A model generated the notes under the pieces. It made no database searches. It was given only the letters and a program-made list of their open reading frames with translations, and was not told the origin of the DNA. This document shows positions 25,962 through 35,594 of a stretch of DNA of 64,000 nt, in pieces; within the stretch, counting starts at the first letter, position 1; every line of letters begins with the position of its first letter. The stretch covers positions 620,001 to 684,000 of the forward strand of contig CAWACX010000002.1 in NCBI GenBank assembly GCA_963780755.1, read 5' to 3'. The position numbers and the translations under genes were made by a program. Source of the stretch: JALYNX01 sp963780755 (GTDB taxonomy: Bacteria > Actinomycetota > Acidimicrobiia > Spongiisociales > ZC4RG35).

Positions 25962-26897
25962 ATGGCCTCGCTCAAACAGTAAGCAGCCTGCGATCGAACT
26001 CACAGGTGATCGGCGCCGTCGCCGGCGTGAGCGGGTGGTCGAAGTCGCTGTTCTTCGCGCGCCGCTGCGGTCGTCGATTCTGATCTCGGTGCGCCATCGT
26101 GCTGGCACTGGTCGGGCAAGGCCTGGTCGTTTTTGACCTCGATCGAAGCTCAATCAACTTTGGTCGAGTGGTTGGTTCCCACGACGGGGGCGATTCCAGC
26201 TCTCGGCGTTGCTGGTCCACACCCTGATAGTGACCGGGATCGCAATGATGGTTGCGGTCCCCTTCGGGCTGGGCTCGGCGATCTACCTCTCCGAGTACGC
26301 CAGGTCGAGTGTGCGCCGGGTCCTGAAGCCCACCCTCGAGATCCTCGCCGGGATCCCCTCGGTGGTCCTCGGCTTCTTCGCTCTCCAGTTCCTAACCCCG
26401 AACGTGGTCAAAGGCTTGTTTCCCGGGCGCTGAGACCGCCAACTTCCTCGCCGCCGGGATCGCGGTCGGGATTCTGACCGTTCCACTGATCGCATCGGTG
26501 TCCGAGGACGCGATGCGTGCCGTCCCCTTGGCGCTGAGGGAGGCTTCGTATGGCCTGGGGGCCAAGCAGTGGCACACCGCCCTTCGGGTGGTATTCCCGG
26601 CCGCGATCTCCGGCATCATCGCCGCCATCATCCTCGGCATGTCGAGGGCGGTCGGCGAGACCATGGTCGTCGCCCTCGCCGCCGGTCTCAACGGGATAAT
26701 GAACTTCAACCCGACCGGGGGCGGGCTGACCATGACCGGAGCGATGGCGAACCTGGCCGTGGGGTCCGATCAGGTGGCTGGTGACGCGGCCGCTTTCCAG
26801 TCACTCTTCTTCGTCGGCCTGGTGCTCTTCGCCTTGACCCTCGGCCTGAATGTCATTAGTCGAGCGCATGGTCCGCCGGTATCGGCAGAGGTACTGA
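25962..26897 (+). pseudogene. pstC: pstC phosphate permease, several frameshifts
   Basis: Starting at ATG 25962 (MASLKQ), the frame breaks within six codons. It resumes in pieces: an Arg-rich cytoplasmic segment, a hydrophobic helix, SIEAQSTLVEWLVPTTG, then TLIVTGIAMMVAVPFGLGSA, GIPSVVLGFFALQFL and, after another shift near 26430, the EAA loop EASYGLGAKQWHTALRVV with SRAVGETM. Shifting frame once more near 26865 gives a natural end ERMVRRYRQRY with stop at 26895-26897, two bases before pstA. At least four shifts. PstC is one of two membrane subunits of the phosphate ABC transporter. Confidence 0.75.
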
Positions 26898-26898
26898 G

Positions 26899-27865
26899 AT
26901 GACGGCGACACGCAGAGACATTGTCGACTCCCGAGCTGGTTCGCAGATCGATCGAGGGGCGTCGGTTCAGCCCGGTCGAATGCCCTGGTCGACCTTCATG
27001 CTCTGTTGGCGCTGCTGTCCTCCGTGGTCATCCTCATCACTCTCCTCGCTGACACCATCGCGGCCGCAATGCCTGTGTTCCAAGCGCGGGGCCTTACCTT
27101 CGTCACCGACTCCCTGTCACCGGACGCCGGAGTCGGCGGGGATCTGGCAGGGGATCATGGGGTCGCTGGCGCTGACTGCCTTCGTGATCGTCATCTCCTT
27201 CCCTCTGGGTGTGGCGGCCGCCGTCTATCTGGAGGAATACGCGTCGGAGAACCGGGTGACCAAGTTCATCAATGCCAACATCCGCAACCTGGCCGGGGTG
27301 CCTTCGATCGTTTACGGGATCCTCGGTCTGTTTCTTTTCGTCGAGATATGATGAGCGGGGTCTTCGGTGCCGAGGAGGGGATCGGGGGCCGGAATGTCAT
27401 CGCTGGTGGACTGACGCTGGCAGTCCTCGTCCTCCCGATCATGATCATCACCACCTCGGAGGCGCTGCGGGCGGTCCCCGGCGGCCTGCGCGAGGCCTCC
27501 CTTGCGGTGGGGGCAACTCGATGGGAGACGATCCGGCATCACGTCCTCCCGGTCGCCTTCCCTGCGATCCTCACCGGGTCGGTGCTCACCATCGCCCGGG
27601 CGTTCGGGGAATCGGCGCCTTTGCTGCTCGCCGGCGCCCAACTCTCCTTGTTCTTCAGCGTCTCCAGCGAAGCGTCCTTCGTCGACTTGGTCTCCAACCA
27701 GCCCTACACGGCGCTGCCGATCGTCATTTCAACTTCGCACGACAACCGCAGGAGGCATTCGTAGCGCTCACCGCGGCCTCGATCGTCGTGCTCTTGGTCA
27801 TGTTGCTCACGGTCAATGCCGTGGCGGTGATCATGCGTGACCGGTTCGAGCGGAGATATCGATGA
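26899..27865 (+). pseudogene. pstA: pstA phosphate permease, about four frameshifts
   Basis: The ATG at 26899 begins MTATRRDIVDS. Frames then alternate: LLALLSSVVILITLLADTI, IMGSLALTAFVIVISFPLG with YLEEYASEN and NLAGVPSIVYGILGLFLF, then GGLTLAVLVLPIMIITTSEA with the EAA loop EASLAVGATRWETIRHHVLP and ARAFGESAPLLL, and finally FNFARQPQEAFVALTAAS to RDRFERRYR. The stop overlaps the pstB ATG by four bases, as in an intact operon. All membrane segments expected of PstA can be recovered. Confidence 0.75.
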
Positions 27866-28800
27866 ACCACCAGGAAGGCGAAGACTTGACCATTGACACC
27901 ACCACCACCGGAACCACCGACACCGCTCCCGACTCGGTCGGGGCAAGTGTCTCGGCGCTCGAGGAACAGGCAGCGCGGGTCGCGGAGGCTTCGGAGGCGG
28001 CGACCGGGACCGATCCGCATCAGCCGATGATTTTCGACGTGGACGACCTAACTGTTTTCTACGGGTCGTTTCGGGCGGTCAAGAACGTGAGCATGGAGAT
28101 TCGTCAAAATCAAATCACCGCCTTGATCGGCCCCTCGGGATGCGGCAAGTCGACCGTGCTCCGTTGCTTCAACCGAATGAACGACCTGATCGAGACCGCC
28201 CGGGTCGAAGGGACGGTGCACTACCACGGCGTCGACCTCTACGGGGAAAAGGTGGACCCGGTGGAGGTGCGGAGGCGCATCGGGATGGTGTTCCAAAAGC
28301 CGAACCCGTTCCCGAAGAGCATCTACGAGAACATCGTGTACGGGCCGAAGATCGCCGGTTGGAAGGGGAACTACGACGAGCTGGTGGAGGAGGCCTTGAT
28401 CAAGGCCGCTCTCTGGGACGAGGTCAAGGACAAGCTCAAGGAATCGGGCATGGCCTTGTCCGGGTGGCCAGCAACAGCGACTTTGCATCGCCCGGGCCAT
28501 CGCCACCAGCCCCGACGTGGTTCTGATGGACGAGCCGTGTTCCGCCCTCGACCCGATCGCAACCTTGAAGATCGAGGAGCTGATGCTCGAGTTGAAGAAG
28601 GACTACACCATCGTCATCGTCACCCACAACATGCAGCAAGCCGCTCGGGTGTCGGATCAGACCGCCTTCTTCTCGGTGAACGTCGAGCGATGAAGGGACA
28701 GCGCACCGGTTACCTCGTCGAGTACAACCCCACCGAGCAGATCTTCACTTCGCCAACCGAGAAACAGACCGAGGACTACATCACAGGACGGTTCGGATGA
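27862..28800 (+). CDS. pstB: pstB phosphate transporter ATPase (two frameshifts)
   Basis: The frame opens with a 55-residue Thr/Ala-rich extension that most PstB proteins lack, then the ABC ATPase: Walker A GPSGCGKST and the Q loop FQKPNPFPKSIYENI. At 28456-28465 one extra G breaks the signature LSGG; the next frame gives QQQRLCIARAIA, Walker B VVLMDEPCSALDP and THNMQQAARVSD. Near 28690 it returns to the first frame for RTGYLVEYNPTEQIF and TEDYITGRFG. The two shifts cancel, so start and stop are in the same frame. Coupled to pstA and phoU by ATGA overlaps. Confidence 0.85.
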   Translation: MNHQEGEDLTIDTTTTGTTDTAPDSVGASVSALEEQAARVAEASEAATGTDPHQPMIFDVDDLTVFYGSFRAVKNVSMEIRQNQITALIGPSGCGKSTVLRCFNRMNDLIETARVEGTVHYHGVDLYGEKVDPVEVRRRIGMVFQKPNPFPKSIYENIVYGPKIAGWKGNYDELVEEALIKAALWDEVKDKLKESGMALSGWPATATLHRPGHRHQPRRGSDGRAVFRPRPDRNLEDRGADARVEEGLHHRHRHPQHAASRSGVGSDRLLLGERRAMKGQRTGYLVEYNPTEQIFTSPTEKQTEDYITGRFG

Positions 28801-29504
28801 CCGACGTCACAGACACCAATCTCCATTTTCACCAGGAACTCGAAGCGTTGGAGCACACCGTGCTGGGCATGATCGATCGCGCCGAGCAGATGGTGGAGAT
28901 GGCGGTCGAAGGGGTGTGCACGAGCAACCTCGAGCTGGCAGACCGGGTAATCAGCCTCGATGACGGGATGGATGAGACCTACTTGTCGGTCCACAACCAT
29001 TGGACAACCCTGATGGCCCGGTTCCAGCCATTGGGCTCCGACCTGCGAAAGATGACAGTGCTCCTCCAGCTCAACCAGACTTTCGAGCGCATGGGCGATC
29101 AATGCGTGAATATCGCCAAGATCTCGAAGCTGAACGTCGGGCTGCCCCCCGTGGAGCGGATCGTGGGGCAGATCCAGGAGATGGGAGACCTGGTTCGGCC
29201 CATGATCCGATCGTCGATCGAGGCCTACTTGCGCCAGGACCTGGACGAGGCCCGCCTCCTCCCGGCCATGGATCAACCGGTGGATCGGCTCAACGCCAAC
29301 ATGTACAAGGAGATCGTTGCCGTCGGGGACAAACCGCAAATGCTGGAATGGGCCTCCAAGATGCTGATGGTGGCCCGCGCCCTGGAGCGGATCGGTGACC
29401 AGGCTGTCGACTTCGCCGAACAGACGGCGTATCTGATAACAGGAGAGCGAGCCGAGTTCGTGAAGGCGGGTCTCAACAGGTCGGCCGATGACGACACAGG
29501 CTGA
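28797..29504 (+). CDS. phoU: PhoU phosphate-signalling adaptor
   Basis: A 235-residue all-alpha protein of two three-helix bundles. The metal-binding repeats ERMGDQCVNIAK and ERIGDQAVDFAEQ are both intact. PhoU connects PstB activity to the phosphate sensor kinase and helps switch off the regulon. It starts inside the pstB stop (ATGA) and overlaps the response regulator gene by 17 bases, so pstB-phoU-regulator-kinase look like one translation-coupled unit. Unlike the pst genes before it, the frame is undamaged. Confidence 0.93.
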   Translation: MTDVTDTNLHFHQELEALEHTVLGMIDRAEQMVEMAVEGVCTSNLELADRVISLDDGMDETYLSVHNHWTTLMARFQPLGSDLRKMTVLLQLNQTFERMGDQCVNIAKISKLNVGLPPVERIVGQIQEMGDLVRPMIRSSIEAYLRQDLDEARLLPAMDQPVDRLNANMYKEIVAVGDKPQMLEWASKMLMVARALERIGDQAVDFAEQTAYLITGERAEFVKAGLNRSADDDTG

Positions 29505-30200
29505 CCGAAGGTCGCATCGCATCCTCCTCGTCGAGGATGAGCCCGGACTTGCCGAGTCGGTCCGTTATGCCCTGGGAAGCGAGGGATTCGATGTGCTCGT
29601 CGCCGACACCGGGGTCAGCGGCTTGGAGTCGGCTCGCACCAATCAGCCCGACCTCATCCTGCTCGACCTGATGCTCCCCGGGATGTCGGGTCTCGACGTC
29701 TGCCGCCAGATCCGGTCGTCGTCGGACGTCCCGATCATCATGCTCACCGCCAAGGACGCCGAATCGGACAAGGTCGCCGGGCTCGAACTGGGGGCCGACG
29801 ACTACATGACGAAGCCGTTCTCGATGCGCGAGCTTGTCGCCCGGGTCAGGGCGCAGTTGCGCCGCGCTGCCAAGAGTGGGCTGCTCTCGGACTCCAACGA
29901 GGTCCTGCGGGGGGAGCCATCGACCTCGACATCGACGCCCACCAGGCCCGTTTCAACGGGGAGGACGTCGAACTCCGCCCCAAGGAGTTCGAGCTCCTCG
30001 AGTCCCTGATGCGGAGGAAGAACCGGCTGGCCGCCCGACACACCTTGATCGATGAGGTGTGGGGACCGAGCTACTTCGGGGACACCAAGACACTCGACGT
30101 CCACATCAAGCGCCTCCGTCAGAAACTGGAGCCCGACCCCGCCAAACCGGTCCACATCGTCACGGTGCGCGGTCTCGGCTACAAATTCGTGGATGAGTGA
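29488..30200 (+). CDS. regX3: RegX3/PhoP-type response regulator (one frameshift)
   Basis: An OmpR-family regulator. The receiver domain (about 10-125) has acidic residues in LLVEDEPG, the phosphoacceptor D60 in LILLDLMLPG and the lysine in YMTKPFS. At the G run near 29909-29914 one G is missing; restoring it continues into IDLDIDAHQARFNG and the winged helix RPKEFELLESLMRRKN, TLDVHIKRLRQKLE, TVRGLGYKFVDE. Position after phoU and before its kinase makes it the probable reader of the PHO box at 24687. RegX3 versus PhoP naming is inferred. Confidence 0.85.
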
Positions 30201-31923
30201 CCGGACCGACTCCGGCCGGACCTCATTGCCGCTTCGCTCGCTGGCCTACTTTGTCGTCGCCTACCTGCTCCTGATCGGGCCCGCGGCGTGGCTGATCGCC
30301 GACGGGGTCACCGAACAAGCCACAGAGCAGGCGCTATCCGCACTGGAGACCGATGCTCGCCTCGCTTCCGAGTCGCTCCCAAGCGACGATCTCGATGCGT
30401 GGGTGGAGCAGATGTTCCTGATCACCGGGCTCCGTTATGCGGTGATATCCACCGAGGGCGAAGTGCTCGCCGACTCCCACAGTGATGTCGCCGAGACCGA
30501 GAGCCATGCCGACCGTCCCGAGGTGGTCGCGGCCAATGCCGGAGAAGTTGGAACCGATTCCCGGCCGAGCGAGACCACAGGCTTCGATCAGCACTACCTG
30601 GCCCTGCCTCCCGAGGACGGGTTGATAGTGAGGGTCTCGATCTCAGACCAGGACCTGTTGGAAGACGTGACCTTCGCCCGCAACGCGGTTTGGTGGATTG
30701 CGGGCCTGGCCGGCCTGGTCGGGGTCCTCGTGGTGTGGGTGCTCAGCTCGCGTCTTTCTGGGTCGATCACGAAGCTGACCGACCAGACACTGTCCGTCGC
30801 CGCCGGCGGGGAATCGCCGCCCTCCCGCTCCTCGGTGCTCGAGTTGGACCGGCTGGGAGCCGCTGTCGTCCAACTCGAGGGCAGTCAGAAGGTCAGGGTC
30901 AACGAGGCGCAGGCAGCGAGCGAGACACTGGAGAAGGTGCTTGGCGCCCTACCCCAGGGGACCATCCTGTTCTCGGAGGCAGATGAGGTCATCTACGCCA
31001 ACCCTTCGGCATACGAGCTCCTCGGCGCGGTCCCCGGCTCGCTCGCGGCGCTTGTCCCGTTCCCGTTTCAGGATGCGGTCCACGAGTGCAAGGAAGCCCG
31101 GCAGCCGGTGGAGCGCGTCGCCGAGCACGGGAAGCCGTCCCGAAGGTTGCGAGCAGTAGCCACCCCGTTCACAGGCGATGAGCGGATCCTGTTGGTGGTC
31201 GTCGATGTCACCGATCGGGAGCGGGTCGCATCGGTCCGCCGTGATTTCGTGGCCAACGCCTCGCACGAGCTCAAGACCCCGGTGTCGGCGATCATCGCTT
31301 CCTCGGAGGCTCTCCAGATCGCGATCGGCCGGGGCGACGAGTCGGCGGCCGGGTTCGCTCTTCAGATCGAAAGCTCGGCCCGCCAGTTGGACCGCCTGGT
31401 TGGGGACCTTCTCGACCTTTCCCGATTGGAGCGCGACGAGCCCGAGTTGGACCCGCTCAGCCTCGACCTCCTGGTGCGTGAGGAGTTGGAGCGAATTCGA
31501 CCGGGAGCGGAGGAGAAGGGCATCGCCCTCGACTTCGACCTCGATCCGGTGCAGGTCTCCGGGAGCCGGCGCGACGTGGCGATCGCAGTCCGCAACCTGC
31601 TCGACAATGCCGTTCGCTACACCGGGTCTGCCGGCACGGTGAGCGCCAGCCTGCACCGGTCGAACGGGCAAGCCGTGCTCCAGATCGCCGACACCGGCGA
31701 AGGCATTCCAACCCGGGACCTGAGCCGTGTGTTCGAGCGCTTCTATCGGGTGGACAACGCCAGGTCCCGTGCCACCGGTGGGACCGGGCTTGGGCTCTCC
31801 ATCGTCAAACACGTCGTCGAGAGCCACGGTGGCGCGGTCGACGTGGAGAGCGAGCTGGGGGAAGGGTCGGTATTCACAGTGCGACTGCCCGTTCTCGAAG
31901 GGGAAGCCCTGGTCGCTGGCTAG
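30193..31923 (+). CDS. senX3: SenX3/PhoR-type phosphate sensor histidine kinase
   Basis: A 576-residue kinase. It has two transmembrane helices (about 14-36 and 158-178) around an extracytoplasmic domain of about 120 residues, a PAS domain (about 240-330), the dimerisation/phosphoacceptor motif NASHELKTPVSA (His about 358) and a HATPase_c domain (NLLDNAVRYT, DTGEGIPTRDLSRVFERF, GTGLGLSIV). The ATG at 30193 overlaps the regulator stop by 8 bases. The extracytoplasmic domain is larger than in SenX3, closer to PhoR with Cache-like loops. Confidence 0.9.
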   Translation: MSDRTDSGRTSLPLRSLAYFVVAYLLLIGPAAWLIADGVTEQATEQALSALETDARLASESLPSDDLDAWVEQMFLITGLRYAVISTEGEVLADSHSDVAETESHADRPEVVAANAGEVGTDSRPSETTGFDQHYLALPPEDGLIVRVSISDQDLLEDVTFARNAVWWIAGLAGLVGVLVVWVLSSRLSGSITKLTDQTLSVAAGGESPPSRSSVLELDRLGAAVVQLEGSQKVRVNEAQAASETLEKVLGALPQGTILFSEADEVIYANPSAYELLGAVPGSLAALVPFPFQDAVHECKEARQPVERVAEHGKPSRRLRAVATPFTGDERILLVVVDVTDRERVASVRRDFVANASHELKTPVSAIIASSEALQIAIGRGDESAAGFALQIESSARQLDRLVGDLLDLSRLERDEPELDPLSLDLLVREELERIRPGAEEKGIALDFDLDPVQVSGSRRDVAIAVRNLLDNAVRYTGSAGTVSASLHRSNGQAVLQIADTGEGIPTRDLSRVFERFYRVDNARSRATGGTGLGLSIVKHVVESHGGAVDVESELGEGSVFTVRLPVLEGEALVAG

Positions 31924-31951
31924 CCTGACTTCCGGCATTCGCCACCATCCG

Positions 31952-33805
31952 ATGTCGATTCTGGACACCATTTCGAGCCCCGCCGACCTGCGCGAGTTGA
32001 GCCCTGACCAGCTGGCTCAGCTCAGTGAGGAGATTCGGGCGTTCATCATCGAGAAAGTCTCCGCAAACGGTGGGCATCTCTCCCCCAACTTGGGTGTCGT
32101 CGAGCTAACGCTGGCCCTGCACCGGGTGTTCGACTCCCCGAACGATCGGATCATCTGGGATGTCGGGCATCAGGCCTACGTCCACAAGCTGGTGACCGGC
32201 CGCTCGGGCGACTTCGACCGGCTCCGCCACACGGGCGGGCTCTCCGGCTACCCGAGTCGCGAGGAATCCCCTCACGACTTCGTCGAGAACAGCCACGCAT
32301 CCACTTCGCTCTCCTACGCCTTGGGGCACGCTCTCGCCGGGTACCCCGGGTACACGATCGCAGTCATCGGTGACGGCGCTCTGACCGGCGGGATGGCCAT
32401 GGAGGCGCTGAACCACATCGCGGTGGCGCGCCCCCCTCGCCTCATCATCGTGCTCAACGACAACGGCCGGTCCTATGCCCCGACCGTCGGCGGCATCGCC
32501 GCCCTGGCCACTCTGGCCCACTATCGCTTCGATCCCCGGTACGAGCGCACCAAGCGCACACTGGGGAAGATGCTGCGGGGGATCCCCCTGGTCGGTGAGA
32601 CCGCAGACGAGCTCGCCGGGCGGCTCAAGGACGCCATCAAGCAGATCCTGGAGCCATCGACCGTCTTCGATGCCCTCGACCTCAAGTACACCGGTCGGAT
32701 CGACGGGCACGACATAGCGCTGCTCGAGGAGACATTCGAGGTGGCAAAGAGCTTCGATCGACCTGTGGTCGTCCATGTGGTCACCGAGAAGGGCAGCGGC
32801 TACCAGCCCGCGATCGAGGACGAGCTGGAGAAGCTTCACGGCGTGCCAAGTTTCGACGTGGCCACCGGCAAGGCCCTGAAGAGCGAGCTCAAGCTGACCG
32901 AGGTCGCCGGCAAGGCGATCGCGGCTGCAGCCGACACCCGTCCTGACTTGATCGGCATCTCGGCGGCGATGGTGAGCACGGCAGGCTTGTTGGAGATGGC
33001 GCAGAGGCACCCCGACCGGGTCTATGACACGGCGATCGCCGAACAGCATGCGGTGACCCTGGCGGCGGGGGTCGCGATGGCGGGGAAGAAGCCGGTGGTC
33101 GCGATGTACTCCGCTTTCCTGCAGCGTGCCATCGACCAGATCATCGCCGACGTCGCCCTCCATGACCTTCCGGTGGTCTTCCTCGTCGACCGAGCCGGGA
33201 TTACCGGTCCCGACGGCCCCTCCCACCACGGTGTGTTCGACCTGTCCTACCTGAGGATGATCCCCAACATGGTCGTGGGTGCGCCGGCCGATGCCACCGA
33301 GTTGTGCGCCATGATCGAGACCGCGGTCGATCACAACGGCCCGATCGCCATCCGCTACCCGAAGGGGGCCGCAGTCTCCGTCCCTTCGATCCCGGTGGCG
33401 CCGATCCCGATCGGAGAGGCCCAACTGCTCAGTCCAGGCGATGCGGTGCTGCTGGTCGCAGTGGGGCGCATGGTCGAGGTGGCGGAGAAGGCCGCAGTCG
33501 ACCTCCAAGGGAGGGGCATATCCACCGGAGTGGTCAATGCGCGCTGGGTGAAGCCACTCGATCCCAGGATCATCGAATGGGCGAGCCCGGTGTCGCACGT
33601 GGTGACGCTCGAGGACAACGTGTTGTCAGGGGGCTTCGGCTCGGCGGTGATGGAGGCTTTCTCGGCGGCAGGCGTCGTCAAGGAGATCACGTCGATCGGG
33701 GTCCCCGATCAGTTCCTTCCCTTCGGATCTCCGTCCGACCTCCACGAAGCGGTGGGGATGGACGCGGTGGGGGTGGTCGACCGCGTTCTGGCGCTATTGC
33801 GCTAG
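31952..33805 (+). CDS. dxs: 1-deoxy-D-xylulose-5-phosphate synthase
   Basis: Condenses pyruvate and glyceraldehyde 3-phosphate, the first step of the MEP isoprenoid pathway, with thiamine diphosphate. The 617-residue protein has the start motif ADLRELSPDQLAQL, HLSPNLGVVELTLALH, the ThDP-binding GDGALTGGMAMEALN, the catalytic Glu in AIAEQHAVTLAAG, and the transketolase C domain. The usual GHSSTS motif reads SHASTS here. The ATG at 31952 matches the family N-terminus; the open frame upstream is shadow. Convergent with the permease gene, sharing four bases. Confidence 0.93.
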   Translation: MSILDTISSPADLRELSPDQLAQLSEEIRAFIIEKVSANGGHLSPNLGVVELTLALHRVFDSPNDRIIWDVGHQAYVHKLVTGRSGDFDRLRHTGGLSGYPSREESPHDFVENSHASTSLSYALGHALAGYPGYTIAVIGDGALTGGMAMEALNHIAVARPPRLIIVLNDNGRSYAPTVGGIAALATLAHYRFDPRYERTKRTLGKMLRGIPLVGETADELAGRLKDAIKQILEPSTVFDALDLKYTGRIDGHDIALLEETFEVAKSFDRPVVVHVVTEKGSGYQPAIEDELEKLHGVPSFDVATGKALKSELKLTEVAGKAIAAAADTRPDLIGISAAMVSTAGLLEMAQRHPDRVYDTAIAEQHAVTLAAGVAMAGKKPVVAMYSAFLQRAIDQIIADVALHDLPVVFLVDRAGITGPDGPSHHGVFDLSYLRMIPNMVVGAPADATELCAMIETAVDHNGPIAIRYPKGAAVSVPSIPVAPIPIGEAQLLSPGDAVLLVAVGRMVEVAEKAAVDLQGRGISTGVVNARWVKPLDPRIIEWASPVSHVVTLEDNVLSGGFGSAVMEAFSAAGVVKEITSIGVPDQFLPFGSPSDLHEAVGMDAVGVVDRVLALLR

Positions 33806-34626
33806 GTCGGTATCGCGATCCTCCGCTCGTACCAGCGGAGCAGAAGGCTGAGGGTCAAGGTGAGCACCACGTACATCACCGCCAAGACGAAATAGGCCTC
33901 GCGGTAGCGAAAGCTGGACGCCGCGTACAAGCGAGCCATCTGGGTCAGCTCCCGAACCGCGAGCACGCTCACCAGTGAGGTGTCCTTCATCAGCGAGATC
34001 AGGTCGTTGCCGAGGGCAGGGAGCATGTTGCGCACCGCTTGGGGGAGCACGATCTTGCGCGTGATCTGACCCTCGCTCAGCCCTATGGAGCGCCCGGCCT
34101 CGGACTGAGTCTTGGGCACGGATTGGATCCCGGCGCGGAAGACCTCGGCGATGAAGGCCGCGTAGAAGAGCGAAAGGGCAGCCGAGGCCCGCAATGCGTT
34201 CGAGATGGCTCGCGTCTCCAGGTTGAGGAGGGCTGCAAAGTCCGGGACCAGGACCAGGGCGACGAGAAAGATGAAGACGATGACCGGGATGCCGCGTATG
34301 AATTCGATGTACAGGGCGGCGAGGTTGCGGACCACGGTGTTGCGGCTGAGGCGGGCGAGCCCGAGGAACAGCCCCAGGATGGTTGCCACCACGAACGATC
34401 CGACGGTGAGATAGATGGTGAGGGCGAGGCCCTGCTGGAAGTTGGCCGGCAGAGGCAGGATCGCCTCGAACGCTTCCCGATAGTCCTCGGTGAAGGCAAT
34501 GGCCGTTGCGAAGAGACCGATGATCACGAGCATCCCGACGAGCCACCAAGGGAACTCGCGGGCGTCGAAGCTGTAGGCGCTGGCCCCGGGGCCTAGGGCG
34601 ATCTCCGTTTCGGGTTGGTCGGTCAT
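33802..34626 (-). CDS. Polar amino-acid ABC transporter permease (HisM family)
   Basis: A 274-residue inner-membrane permease with a cytoplasmic N-terminus, a first helix, then the transport domain beginning GLALTIYLTVGSFVVATILG. The EAA-type loop is SEAGRSIGLSEGQITRKIVLPQA. I prefer the ATG at 34626: a GTG six codons upstream lies inside a 12-bp hairpin stem. It follows a binding-protein gene on the same strand. No ATPase gene is in this minus-strand unit, so it probably uses the ATPase encoded divergently at 35595. Confidence 0.88.
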   Translation of the reverse strand: MTDQPETEIALGPGASAYSFDAREFPWWLVGMLVIIGLFATAIAFTEDYREAFEAILPLPANFQQGLALTIYLTVGSFVVATILGLFLGLARLSRNTVVRNLAALYIEFIRGIPVIVFIFLVALVLVPDFAALLNLETRAISNALRASAALSLFYAAFIAEVFRAGIQSVPKTQSEAGRSIGLSEGQITRKIVLPQAVRNMLPALGNDLISLMKDTSLVSVLAVRELTQMARLYAASSFRYREAYFVLAVMYVVLTLTLSLLLRWYERRIAIPT

Positions 34627-34640
34627 GGCGTCAGATGAGG

Positions 34641-34668
34641 GCACACCGGGCCAGGTGGCCCGGTGTGC
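34641..34668 (-). terminator. Hairpin between binding protein and permease (minus strand)
   Basis: GCACACCGGGCC and GGCCCGGTGTGC form a perfect 12-bp stem with loop AGGT, between the binding-protein stop (34695) and the permease start (34626). It fits an intra-operon attenuator. Confidence 0.75.
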
Positions 34669-34694
34669 AGCTCAACGAGTCTTCTCCTTTGGGC

Positions 34695-35510
34695 CTACCC
34701 GTCGAGATCGTCGTAGGTGATGGTGAAGGCGTCGGTGAAGAACTTGACACCGAGCTCCTCCATGGTGCCGTCGTCCTTCATCTGCTGGATGGCGAAGTTG
34801 ACCGGCGCCACCAGCTCAGATCCCTTGGGGAAGATGAACCCGAGGGGATCAGACTGGAGCCCGTCGTCGATGGTCTTGATCGAGTCGGCGTTCTCACCGA
34901 CATAGCCGAGACCGGCGGCGTCGTCGATGATCACTGCGTCGACATCGCCGGCGATCAGGGCCTGTATCGCGAGACCGAATTGGTCATACGCCTGAACCCG
35001 GTCCTCGCCTACGAGCTCGGTCGCCAATTCCAGGTTGGTCGTCCCCACCTGGGTGGCCACGATGGCCTCGGCATCGTCGATCAGGGACTGAGCGGTGTCG
35101 TACCGATCGTCATCCAACTGAACGATGAACTTCTGCTCGACGACCATGTAGGCATCGGAGTAGTCGACTACCTCTTTGCGCTCGTCGGTGATCGAGATCC
35201 CATCCGCCGCGGTGTCGAACTCGCCCTGAGCGACCTGGTCGATCATTGGCTCCCATGCCGTCTCCACGAACTCGGGCTCGCAGTTGATGACACCGCAGAT
35301 GTGCCTCCACGCGTCATAGTCCCAGCCCGCAGGGTCTTCGCCGGGCAGCTTGTAGTTGAAGGGGAGGTAGGCGTTTTCGACCGCGATCGTCACGGTTTGG
35401 CCGCCCAGATCGTTGCCTTCGACACCACCGGCGTCGCCCTCCTCGCCGCAAGCGGCCAGAACGAAGGCGAGCACGATGCCAACAATCAATAATGTGTGTC
35501 GTCTCTTCAT
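34695..35510 (-). CDS. Amino-acid ABC transporter substrate-binding lipoprotein
   Basis: A 271-residue SBP_bac_3 family protein. The N-terminus is a lipoprotein signal peptide with lipobox LAAC (MKRRHTLLIVGIVLAFVLAAC). Domain signatures are ENAYLPFNYKLP and the polar-amino-acid motif FDTAADGISITDERKEVVDYSDAY. The ligand is probably a polar or acidic amino acid, not resolved further. I start at 35510, where AAAGGAA gives a ribosome site; the ATG six codons upstream seems too early for a signal peptide. First gene of the unit with the permease at 33802. Confidence 0.88.
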   Translation of the reverse strand: MKRRHTLLIVGIVLAFVLAACGEEGDAGGVEGNDLGGQTVTIAVENAYLPFNYKLPGEDPAGWDYDAWRHICGVINCEPEFVETAWEPMIDQVAQGEFDTAADGISITDERKEVVDYSDAYMVVEQKFIVQLDDDRYDTAQSLIDDAEAIVATQVGTTNLELATELVGEDRVQAYDQFGLAIQALIAGDVDAVIIDDAAGLGYVGENADSIKTIDDGLQSDPLGFIFPKGSELVAPVNFAIQQMKDDGTMEELGVKFFTDAFTITYDDLDG

Positions 35511-35594
35511 GGGTGTAGTTCCTTTCATGCTCTTCGAGCCGGGCGCAGCGTATCAAGATTGCCCGGCCAGCCTGCCTCCGAACGGGTTCTCTCG

